A DNA stretch of 5,059 nt, taken from NCBI GenBank assembly GCA_001940655.1, contig MBAA01000125.1, positions 173-5,231 of the forward strand. The letters run 5' to 3'. Below are positions 1 through 5,059 of this stretch, piece by piece (the stretch's first letter is position 1; every line of letters begins with the position of its first letter). The notes beneath the pieces are model-generated. The model was given only the letters and a program-made list of their open reading frames with translations, was not told where the DNA came from and ran no database searches. Made by a program: the position numbers and the translations under genes. This DNA is from Promethearchaeota archaeon CR_4 (GTDB lineage: Archaea > Asgardarchaeota > Lokiarchaeia > Sigyniarchaeales > CR-4).

Positions 1-857
1 AACGAATTATACTGCTCCACCGCCCATCCAGCGGTAAAGTCCCAGTACTTGCTGCTCGAGAAAATAAAGTCAAATCCCGTGGGTGCCAGCGCTTGGAGCT
101 GGGTTAACGTGCACCCGAGGGTTTCCGCGAAGAATACCGCACCCGTTGCTCGTTGTTTCGCGTGACAAATGAGTTGCCGCCAGAGATTAGCTGGTAGTTT
201 GTATGCAGCATCACCGCGGAAACCATCCACACCCAAGTCGAGATAAAAGTCCACGAGATGTTCCCAATAATGCCAAAGATTAACACGGTCTGATGAATTT
301 TCGTTATCCACTTCTGCGAGATCGCCCCATATAGTCACTTTATTGGTGTCTGCTGGATCGATCGCAGAAGGATTTGCTACACTCCACTCGATAGAAAATT
401 GTTCTTGATCCCATACTCTAGACGCACCCCATTGGCGAGGATCTTGGGAACTCTCGAACATACAAATATTCTTTCCAGAATCTCGAGATCTAACAACCCA
501 CTTGTGCACGTACCAATCTGGGTGATCTTTAACAAGCTCCGAGTCAAAGGCTGTATGATTGATGACGAGGTCAACCATCACTCGAAGTCCTGCATCATGA
601 CATTTAGTTATAAAATGGCCAAAAGGAGTAAATTCCAGCATTACCTCATCAGAAACCCCATCGGGGGCGAAGATGGGATTGAGTTTGTAATAATCCTTAG
701 TGGCGTACAAAGATGCAGAAAAACCGGGGTAATTCACGGGATTCACATATATCCAATTGAAACCCATCAACTTTGCCCGAGCAACGTGATCCATCCACTT
801 GTCGAGAGAACCTACAAGACGCGGAAATAGGTTGTAAATGCGAGGGCTATCCACCAT
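1..857 (-). CDS. GlgE-like GH13 alpha-amylase family protein (3' end cut by window edge)
   Basis: The frame is open from an ATG at 857 to the window edge, giving 285 codons with no stop. It is a (beta/alpha)8-barrel glycoside hydrolase of family GH13. Residues 5-12 (PRIYNLFP) and 43-60 (start YPGFSASLYATKDYY) resemble the barrel start of GlgE and related maltosyltransferases. GH13 region I is at 96-101 (DLVINH). Region II is at 212-222 (GFRGDAAYKLP) with predicted nucleophile D216. Region III is at 243-248 (FAETLG) with predicted acid/base E245. Region IV (the HD pair) should lie beyond the edge. An in-frame TAG at 888-890 leaves ATG 857 as the first possible ATG. The protein therefore lacks the long N-terminal domains of classical GlgE and begins at the barrel. 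No signal peptide is visible, so it is probably cytoplasmic and acts on glycogen, maltodextrin or a maltosyl phosphate. The family is clear; hydrolase versus transferase cannot be settled. It follows the transporter gene by 97 bases on the same strand. Confidence 0.88.
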   Translation of the reverse strand, partial: MVDSPRIYNLFPRLVGSLDKWMDHVARAKLMGFNWIYVNPVNYPGFSASLYATKDYYKLNPIFAPDGVSDEVMLEFTPFGHFITKCHDAGLRVMVDLVINHTAFDSELVKDHPDWYVHKWVVRSRDSGKNICMFESSQDPRQWGASRVWDQEQFSIEWSVANPSAIDPADTNKVTIWGDLAEVDNENSSDRVNLWHYWEHLVDFYLDLGVDGFRGDAAYKLPANLWRQLICHAKQRATGAVFFAETLGCTLTQLQALAPTGFDFIFSSSKYWDFTAGWAVEQYNS

Positions 858-879
858 AGGCTCATAATCACTAACATTA

Positions 880-887
880 CATAAATA
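880..887 (-). promoter_or_regulatory. TATA-like box upstream of the GH13 gene
   Basis: On the minus strand this reads TATTTATG, centred about 27 bases before the ATG at 857. The leader just before the ATG has no convincing Shine-Dalgarno site, only a GAG three bases away. In an archaeal cell, a TATA box at this distance would put transcription start at or next to the start codon, giving a leaderless mRNA. No good bacterial -35/-10 pair was found in the 97-base gap. The call rests on position and composition only. Confidence 0.3.
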
Positions 888-954
888 CTAGTAGAACCCT
901 TCTGACGCTAATGAAGATTGCGGTGCAGGCAGATTTCAGGGACACTCCAAACGC

Positions 955-1902
955 TTATAATACTGCACAGATCATTCCGAGTACGATGCAGAATACTCCA
1001 AGGAGGAAATACCGGCGGAATTTTTCCTTGAGGATCCCTCGGGCAAAGAACTGGTTGAAGAGGGGGGAGGTGGATACCAGGGTGATGGAGAGAGCAGATC
1101 CATTCTCCATCACGCCGATCTGGTAAATACTGTCCGCAATGCCCATAGACGCGCACCCGATCAATCCCATCTTGATGTAAGCTATTGTTTGCTCTCGATC
1201 GCTCGGTGTGGACCAGCGTGGCAGGTGTTTCCGTGTAATTAAGAGAAATGCCCAAATCATTACCGCGTAGGAAGCGAGACGAGTGAAATTGCTCTCAATC
1301 ACGCTATTGTAAATCCTATTTTGTCCTTGGAGTGCCAAGTATTGGAGCGCGAAAAGTAATCCCGCCCACAATCCGAGGACGATCCCCCAAAGGTGGGTTT
1401 TGTGTTGATCTACGGCATCGCGTTTCTCCATCCCCCGATCTTTGAGGTCTTTCTTGCTAATCAACACCACGCCCGTTATCATCGAGATTCCGGCTACCCA
1501 CAACCACGGGGGGATATTTTCCCCAAAAAACACGTAAGCAAGAGGATAAGTGAAAAGGATTTGTATGTTGATGAGTGGGTAGACCCTGCTCGAGTCGATA
1601 AATCGCAACGCATTGAAGTAGCATATGTCACCGACCAAAGTGAGGGCTCCGTTGGCAATGCCGAGCAACCAATAGGGTAACGCTTGATCAGAAGGTAAGG
1701 CTAGGATAGAACCGAAATCGCCAAAGATTGCAATAATAAACGCAAAGAATCCTACGATGATGGCACTTCTCACACCCATAGTTGTCAAGGGATCCCGGAT
1801 CTCCGTGCCTGCAGATCCGAGCGCCGATTTGTATACTACTGACGCTAACGCCCATATCGTAGCAACAATGAGGGTCACTCCAATCCCAAGTGCCGAGGCC
1901 AT
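955..1902 (-). CDS. EamA/DMT-superfamily ten-helix transporter
   Basis: This 315-residue integral membrane protein has about ten hydrophobic helices in two EamA-type repeats. Repeat one spans roughly residues 5-150. It ends in helices containing LAYVFFGENIPPWLWVAGIS, the usual end of an EamA half. A charged linker (about 150-171, KDLKDRGMEKRD) should be cytoplasmic. Repeat two spans about 172-315, with the typical ALSITLVSTSPLFNQFF followed by a last helix ending GMICAVL. The length matches the family's usual 280-320. Members move small metabolites such as amino acids, cysteine derivatives, nucleosides or sugars; the substrate cannot be read from sequence. The ATG at 1902 is the only ATG after an in-frame TAG three codons upstream, and it matches the expected first helix, but it has no Shine-Dalgarno site. 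Same-strand neighbours are the CoA gene (149 bases upstream) and the GH13 gene (97 bases downstream). The nearby sulfur-relay genes make a sulfur metabolite one possibility, but this is only inference. Confidence 0.9.
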   Translation of the reverse strand: MASALGIGVTLIVATIWALASVVYKSALGSAGTEIRDPLTTMGVRSAIIVGFFAFIIAIFGDFGSILALPSDQALPYWLLGIANGALTLVGDICYFNALRFIDSSRVYPLINIQILFTYPLAYVFFGENIPPWLWVAGISMITGVVLISKKDLKDRGMEKRDAVDQHKTHLWGIVLGLWAGLLFALQYLALQGQNRIYNSVIESNFTRLASYAVMIWAFLLITRKHLPRWSTPSDREQTIAYIKMGLIGCASMGIADSIYQIGVMENGSALSITLVSTSPLFNQFFARGILKEKFRRYFLLGVFCIVLGMICAVL

Positions 1903-1923
1903 GCGCAGCTAAAAGAACCGGAG

Positions 1924-1930
1924 TTTAAAT
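1924..1930 (-). promoter_or_regulatory. TATA-like box upstream of the transporter gene
   Basis: On the minus strand this reads ATTTAAA, preceded by the purine run GGAAGGG, and is centred about 25 bases before the ATG at 1902. The transporter start lacks a Shine-Dalgarno site. The purine run could serve as a BRE-like element if the organism is an archaeon. The box overlaps the stop codon of the possible small ORF at 1925-1984. This is a positional argument only. Confidence 0.3.
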
Positions 1931-1984
1931 CCCTTCCTTACCAAAAATCCTCATAGTTGTCGAACTCGGCGTGTATGTGCTCAT
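1925..1984 (-). CDS. possible 19-residue small ORF in the gap before the transporter
   Basis: An ATG at 1984 follows the purine-rich stretch GAGAGGGGGAGGAAA, a strong Shine-Dalgarno match. It opens a 19-codon frame (MSTYTPSSTTMRIFGKEGI) that ends in TAA at 1925-1927, 22 bases before the transporter ATG. The same frame is open further upstream into the end of the CoA gene. The peptide resembles nothing I recognise and has no transmembrane stretch. It is rich in Ser and Thr at the start and has a basic C-terminal half. It could be a leader peptide, a small protein read from the CoA-gene transcript, or chance. The ribosome binding site is the main evidence, because it is much better than that of either downstream gene. 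Confidence 0.25.
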   Translation of the reverse strand: MSTYTPSSTTMRIFGKEGI

Positions 1985-2051
1985 TTTCCTCCCCCTCTCA
2001 CTAATGATTGGCATTGCTACTATGACAATTGGATTTACTACGTGTTCAATA

Positions 2052-4040
2052 TCATGCTTCACTGCTCTTTTTAGTAATGTCCAACTCGAAGTGAATCTCT
2101 CCCATGTCAACTTTCGTCACCAATTTATACCCGGCGGATTGCATGATGTGAAGCATGGCCCGGTTTTCAAGCAGAATCAAACCATTTAATGCCCGGTAAC
2201 CTTGCTCCCGTGCGATCCGGATGAGATATTGGAGGAGAAACTTCGCGATGCCCTTCTCCCGCCAGCTTTCCGAAGTGGTGAACGCGAGCTCGGCCTTGGC
2301 TGGGTTCTCTGTCTTGAAAAATCCACCAGTTCCGATAAGGGACTCCTCTCCTTGGGGATTGGTGTACGAGCATACGAGGATCATATCCCGAGAGTAATCG
2401 ACATTCACCAGCGGTTGAATCTTCTTGTGGCGGAAATCCTTCACGGGTGTGAAGAAGCGGTAATATCGATCCCTCTCACTGAGAGAATAGTAAAGTTCTT
2501 GCTGCAGGCGCTCGTCCGTGGACTTCACAGGCCGCACAATGATTTTCTTGTTATCTGGCGTAATAAACGAGGTCTCATATTGTTCTGGGTACAAGCTCAA
2601 GCGACCGTCTACAGACGCGGGGAGAGTCTGATCCGAGTAAATATAATGCCAGTCTTTCGCCTGCTTCAGCAATGCTTCACGAAAGTTCGGGTGGGCGATG
2701 TTGATCATCTGCAGGACACGCTCGCGCACGCTTTTCCCCCACAAATTTGCGATACCCCACTCCGTGACAACGTTGTGGACGTCCCCACGTGATATGACCA
2801 CCCCCGCCCCAGGTTCGAGGAAAGGAACAATTCGGGATCTGACTTCGCCTGTTGGTAGAACAACGGTGGAGGGTAACGCAATGATCGGATTTCCAAGCTT
2901 CGCTTGTGCAGCACCGCGGATAAAATCTACTTGGCCACCGATCCCACTATAAAACTGGTGCCCTACAGAGTCAGAATTACACTGACCTGTGATGTCTACT
3001 GTGAGTGCCGCGTTGATGGCTACTTGCTTTTCATTCTGGGCAATGACGAACGGATCGTTAACATATTGTGATGGATGAAATTCAACGAATGGATTGTCGT
3101 CCACGAAATCGTACAAACGTTTCGTGCCCATAACGAATGACGTAATAATCTTTCCTGGGTGTAAAGTCTTCTTGCGACAAGTTACCACGCCCTTTTCCAC
3201 GAGATCTACCACACCATCCGAAAAAACTTCACTGTGAATCCCCAGATCTCTTTTGTCTTCTAATGCTGCAGTAACTGCGTTAGGAATTGACCCGATTCCC
3301 ATCTGGATGGTAGAACCATCTTCCACGAGTGATGCGACATATTTCGCAATTTTTTGAGACACCTCATCGGGGGGTTCATAGCTAAATTCGATGAGATCAT
3401 TATTAGACGTGATGAAGGCATCGATATCGTCCATATAGATGAACGAGTCTCCTAACGTACGGGGCATCTTGGGGTTAATTTCTGCGATAACGTAATCTGC
3501 AGCTTCAGCAATCGGTTTGACGATATCCACATTAATCCCATAGCTACAAAACCCATTCCGGTCAGGAGGACTAACCTGGATGAGCACGCAATCGATGTGC
3601 ATCCGCCCTGTCTTGAAGAGGCGGGGGATTTCTGAAAGGAGCATGGGAGTATAATCCGCCTGGCCTTCCCGAATCGCATTCCGAAGGCTAGATCCAATGA
3701 AAAACGCATTGTGGCGGAATAGATCCTCAGCCCCACCCGCAGTCTTATAGTAATCTAAGTTACTGAGGCTCAGGAAATGCAGGATCTCCACATCTGGTAA
3801 CTGATGCCCAAGCTCGATCAATGTCTGAGTAAGAGTGAGTGGTTCGGCACACCCGGAATCGATGAAGATCCGGTCTCCGGGTTTGACATATTTCTTGATC
3901 GCTGCTTGGCTTGACATTTCTTTCTGAGAATACTTTGCAATCCACTCGGGTTTTTCAGAAACAGAATCTTTTCCCACGAATCTCACCAGACCAGAAGTGT
4001 GTCTTTGGAGAAGAAAATGGCGAATAATCCCAATAAGCAT
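2052..4040 (-). CDS. bifunctional acetyl-CoA hydrolase/CoA-transferase with C-terminal GNAT domain
   Basis: This is a 662-residue fusion. Residues about 32-480 form an acetyl-CoA hydrolase/4-hydroxybutyrate CoA-transferase domain. It starts with VKPGDRIFIDSGCAEP (52-67). It carries the catalytic glutamate in GIHSEVFSDG (E271), which forms the glutamyl-CoA thioester in this family. It also has the glycine-rich GIGGQVDF loop (366-373) near the CoA site and PSTVVLPTGEVRSRIVP (390-406). Residues about 490-655 form a GNAT domain with the R-x-x-G-x-A acetyl-CoA loop at 594-599 (REKGIA) and an ENRAMLHIMQSAGY helix. Such fusions are a known family. The first domain should cleave or transfer acyl-CoA, and the second may acetylate a protein lysine or bind acetyl-CoA as a regulator. 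ATG 4040 is preferred because AAAAGGAT lies 11 bases upstream; a TTG at 4061 would add seven residues but has no binding site. The first 20 or so residues are hydrophobic and basic, and unlike the family. It starts 45 bases after the DsrH-like stop. Confidence 0.9.
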   Translation of the reverse strand: MLIGIIRHFLLQRHTSGLVRFVGKDSVSEKPEWIAKYSQKEMSSQAAIKKYVKPGDRIFIDSGCAEPLTLTQTLIELGHQLPDVEILHFLSLSNLDYYKTAGGAEDLFRHNAFFIGSSLRNAIREGQADYTPMLLSEIPRLFKTGRMHIDCVLIQVSPPDRNGFCSYGINVDIVKPIAEAADYVIAEINPKMPRTLGDSFIYMDDIDAFITSNNDLIEFSYEPPDEVSQKIAKYVASLVEDGSTIQMGIGSIPNAVTAALEDKRDLGIHSEVFSDGVVDLVEKGVVTCRKKTLHPGKIITSFVMGTKRLYDFVDDNPFVEFHPSQYVNDPFVIAQNEKQVAINAALTVDITGQCNSDSVGHQFYSGIGGQVDFIRGAAQAKLGNPIIALPSTVVLPTGEVRSRIVPFLEPGAGVVISRGDVHNVVTEWGIANLWGKSVRERVLQMINIAHPNFREALLKQAKDWHYIYSDQTLPASVDGRLSLYPEQYETSFITPDNKKIIVRPVKSTDERLQQELYYSLSERDRYYRFFTPVKDFRHKKIQPLVNVDYSRDMILVCSYTNPQGEESLIGTGGFFKTENPAKAELAFTTSESWREKGIAKFLLQYLIRIAREQGYRALNGLILLENRAMLHIMQSAGYKLVTKVDMGEIHFELDITKKSSEA

Positions 4041-4084
4041 TACGAATGTGATCCTTTTCAATAGAACTTGAAAATTGGAATTTA

Positions 4085-4112
4085 ATTATAGTAGTGATAC
4101 GATAGATGTCGC
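4085..4112 (-). promoter_or_regulatory. candidate promoter for the CoA hydrolase/GNAT gene
   Basis: On the minus strand GCGACA (4112-4107) and TATAAT (4090-4085) are separated by 16 bases. The second is a perfect sigma70 -10 hexamer, and the first matches four of six -35 positions. The TATAAT also continues into TATAATTAAA, which would serve as an archaeal TATA box giving a start near 4061. It overlaps the end of the DsrH-like gene, so the CoA gene could be transcribed separately from the sulfur operon as well as by read-through. Confidence 0.4.
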
Positions 4113-4415
4113 GGCAGCTAGCATCTCCATAATCTTTTTCATAGTAACAGATTCTCCTGCAGGAGAGGTGTGTTGGTCTTGAATACCTCGCGCTAATAGA
4201 TCTTCTTTTCGAAAAAAGATGTTGACACCTGCTTGCTTCAAGTCGATAAGTTGGCTCTCGATAACATTACCAAGTTGTGCAACAATTACGCCATCTTGCA
4301 GAAAAATGAGGGTAGAGGTTTGGCCTTTTTGGTTTTGCAATTTGCATGTCTGGAGAAAAGTCTCTATCGAACACGAGGTGAAGAGACTCTTTCCGATTAG
4401 ATATACGATTCCCAT
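4086..4415 (-). CDS. DsrH/TusB-like sulfur-relay subunit
   Basis: This 109-residue soluble protein is the last of three consecutive DsrE-superfamily genes. The strand-loop pattern fits DsrH/TusB: an N-terminal VYLIGKSLF strand and turn, the LIFLQDGV strand at about 36-43 (the LLLQDGV signature of TusB), then a strand and EDLLARGI helix resembling the EDLIARGL of TusB. The family partners with DsrE/TusD and DsrF/TusC in a cytoplasmic alpha2beta2gamma2 complex that relays persulfide sulfur. Cysteines are at 15 and 24. By a remembered alignment with sulfur-oxidiser DsrH, the conserved cysteine of the SLESCL segment is replaced by Phe20 in SIETFL. The ATG at 4415 has a near-consensus Shine-Dalgarno site (TAAGGAGGTTTT) that includes the stop codon of the previous gene, so translation is probably coupled. 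The C-terminus is not closely like TusB, so a more general DsrE-family role remains possible. Confidence 0.78.
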   Translation of the reverse strand: MGIVYLIGKSLFTSCSIETFLQTCKLQNQKGQTSTLIFLQDGVIVAQLGNVIESQLIDLKQAGVNIFFRKEDLLARGIQDQHTSPAGESVTMKKIMEMLAAATSIVSLL

Positions 4416-4417
4416 TT

Positions 4418-4430
4418 CAAAACCTCCTTA
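4418..4430 (-). promoter_or_regulatory. near-perfect Shine-Dalgarno site overlapping the upstream stop codon
   Basis: The minus strand reads TAAGGAGGTTTTG just before GAA and the ATG at 4415. The TAA is the stop codon of the DsrF-like gene and also the first bases of the anti-16S complement TAAGGAGG. A ribosome terminating on the first gene sits directly on the initiation signal of the second, as expected for translational coupling of stoichiometric subunits. Confidence 0.8.
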
Positions 4431-4793
4431 GATTGAGAAAATTGCGTCAAACTGGAGTAAAATAATCGCCAGCTCGGTTAGATTGATGACTTTCATATTA
4501 GTCAATTTGCGCAGATTTTTCGCGGGGATGCCACGCGAAATTAATGATTCTTGGAGTACGTTGATCTGGATTCCATTTACGCTCAGGAATTCCAAATTCC
4601 CCTCAGTTGGTGGAAAACCCAACGAGGATGAATCTTGATTTTCTACAAGAGCGAAGACCCCGTCATCCATAAAAAGAACTACAGACTCAACGTCAGCTGC
4701 CGTAACCCCCGTAGCAAGACGAATGCCTTCCACTAGGGAGATGCTTCCATAGGGTGATTTGTCAAATACCACCAAGATTCTACGAACGCCCAT
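4428..4793 (-). CDS. DsrF/TusC-like sulfur-relay subunit
   Basis: This 121-residue protein has the clearest DsrF/TusC signature of the three. Its N-terminal strand RRILVVFDKSPYGS corresponds to the family's KSPHG-type turn and is followed by a helix (about 19-31, LVEGIRLATGVTA). The VESVVLFMDDGVFAL strand and loop (about 35-49) match the xxFxxDGVxxL of TusC. The VLQESLISRGI segment matches the S-L-x-x-R-G-L helix. There are no cysteines, which agrees with the structural, non-catalytic role usual for this subunit. It should pair with the DsrE- and DsrH-like proteins. The ATG at 4793 is chosen over an in-frame TTG at 4802 because ATG is the preferred start, AGGGA lies nine bases upstream, and homologues start at this strand. 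It follows the DsrE-like stop by 18 bases and precedes the DsrH-like gene by 12. Confidence 0.82.
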   Translation of the reverse strand: MGVRRILVVFDKSPYGSISLVEGIRLATGVTAADVESVVLFMDDGVFALVENQDSSSLGFPPTEGNLEFLSVNGIQINVLQESLISRGIPAKNLRKLTNMKVINLTELAIILLQFDAIFSI

Positions 4794-4811
4794 AATTCCC
4801 AATCCCTATTT

Positions 4812-5059
4812 TTAGAGGCTAAATGTGATTAACTTGTCTGCTTGACTTAACATATCCCCAAAGGTCATTAGACCTGCATAATCAACTCCGCGCGCCAAGT
4901 CAGCTTCTTCGAGGCCTCGATATTCTGAACATGCACTACAAACGGCCACCTGAATCCCCTTGTCCACCACCTTCTGTAATTTATCGGGGAGATTACGCAC
5001 ACCCTTTTCAACCTTGATTTTACGGGACGCATTGATGACTCCGTCCACGAAAAAGAATA
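4812..5059 (-). CDS. DsrE/TusD-like sulfur-carrier subunit (5' end cut by window edge)
   Basis: The last 81 codons are visible, ending in TAA at 4812-4814. The frame runs open past the right edge, so a GTG at 5048 is an internal valine rather than the start: it lies in the FFFVDGV strand typical of the family. The next block is a helix (PDKLQKVVDKG), then the strand IQVAVCSAC at visible residues 35-43, followed by EYRGLEEADLARGV. The final GLMTFGDMLSQADKLITF matches the C-terminal helix and strand of DsrE/TusD proteins. The first cysteine (codon 4938-4940) aligns with the sulfur-binding cysteine of TusD/DsrE (in the VCIAAALRRG context). A second cysteine (4929-4931) makes a CxxC. The protein is probably the sulfur acceptor of the DsrEFH-like complex. 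A general DsrE/DsrF-like family protein is the alternative. Confidence 0.78.
   Translation of the reverse strand, partial: FFFVDGVINASRKIKVEKGVRNLPDKLQKVVDKGIQVAVCSACSEYRGLEEADLARGVDYAGLMTFGDMLSQADKLITFSL

Noticed and set aside
399..830. Plus-strand open frame of 143 codons
   Set aside because: It lies fully antisense to the GH13 gene, whose catalytic motifs are intact, and its translation shows no recognisable domain.
858..954. Terminator between the transporter and the GH13 gene
   Set aside because: Only a tiny GGA-gtg-TCC inverted repeat was found, with no following U-tract.
1985..2051. Hairpin or terminator after the CoA gene
   Set aside because: Short matches such as ATTG with CAAT give stems of about four pairs and no T-run; not supportable.
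2202..2792. Plus-strand open frame of 196 codons
   Set aside because: It is antisense to the CoA-transferase and GNAT coding sequence. The composition looks like a reverse-complement shadow and there is no ribosome binding site of note.
4041..4061. TTG start at 4061 extending the CoA gene by seven residues
   Set aside because: There is no Shine-Dalgarno site before it, and its own first codons contain the AAAAGGAT site that serves ATG 4040. A leaderless TTG start cannot be fully excluded.
4812..5048. GTG at 5048 as the true start of the DsrE-like gene
   Set aside because: The frame continues upstream to the window edge with FFF, and the valine lies within the conserved FFFVDGV strand, so the gene is truncated by the window.

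Overview
All supported genes in this window are on the minus strand, so the text follows transcription from the right edge to the left. The window holds the end of a DsrEFH/TusBCD-like sulfur-relay cluster, an acetyl-CoA hydrolase/transferase fused to a GNAT acetyltransferase, a ten-helix EamA/DMT transporter, and the first 285 codons of a GlgE-like GH13 alpha-glucan enzyme. No tRNA, rRNA, insertion sequence, CRISPR array or phage gene was seen. Gaps between genes are short, from 12 to about 150 bases, and no gene shows a frameshift.

Right part (about 4086-5059): three small proteins in the order DsrE/TusD-like (start outside the window), DsrF/TusC-like and DsrH/TusB-like. Spacings are 18 and 12 bases, and the stop codon of the second gene forms the start of a near-perfect Shine-Dalgarno site for the third. 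This is a tight operon. The proteins are expected to form a cytoplasmic sulfur-carrier complex handling protein-bound persulfide, either for tRNA thiolation or for sulfur oxidation. The DsrE-like subunit carries a CxxC in place of the usual single cysteine.

Middle (2052-4040): a 662-residue two-domain protein. An acetyl-CoA hydrolase/CoA-transferase domain with its catalytic glutamate intact is followed by a GNAT domain with the acetyl-CoA pyrophosphate-loop motif. It could interconvert CoA thioesters and may also sense or use acetyl-CoA for acetylation. It is either the last gene of the sulfur operon or starts from its own promoter inside the end of the DsrH-like gene.

Left part: an EamA-family transporter (955-1902), preceded by a 149-base gap that contains a possible 19-residue ORF with a strong ribosome binding site, then a GH13 enzyme (857 to the left edge). 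Both genes lack a convincing Shine-Dalgarno site and have an AT-rich TATA-like box centred about 25-27 bases before the start codon. This resembles leaderless archaeal transcription units, in which only operon-internal genes carry Shine-Dalgarno sites.

Organism: not determined. The base composition looks moderate and arginine codons are mixed. All the protein families occur in bacteria, and several also occur in archaea. The start-site pattern mildly favours an archaeon or another lineage rich in leaderless mRNAs, but a bacterium is not excluded: a TATAAT hexamer lies ahead of the CoA gene. A plausible physiology is a sulfur-active, acetyl-CoA-based metabolism with alpha-glucan storage, but this is inference from four loci.
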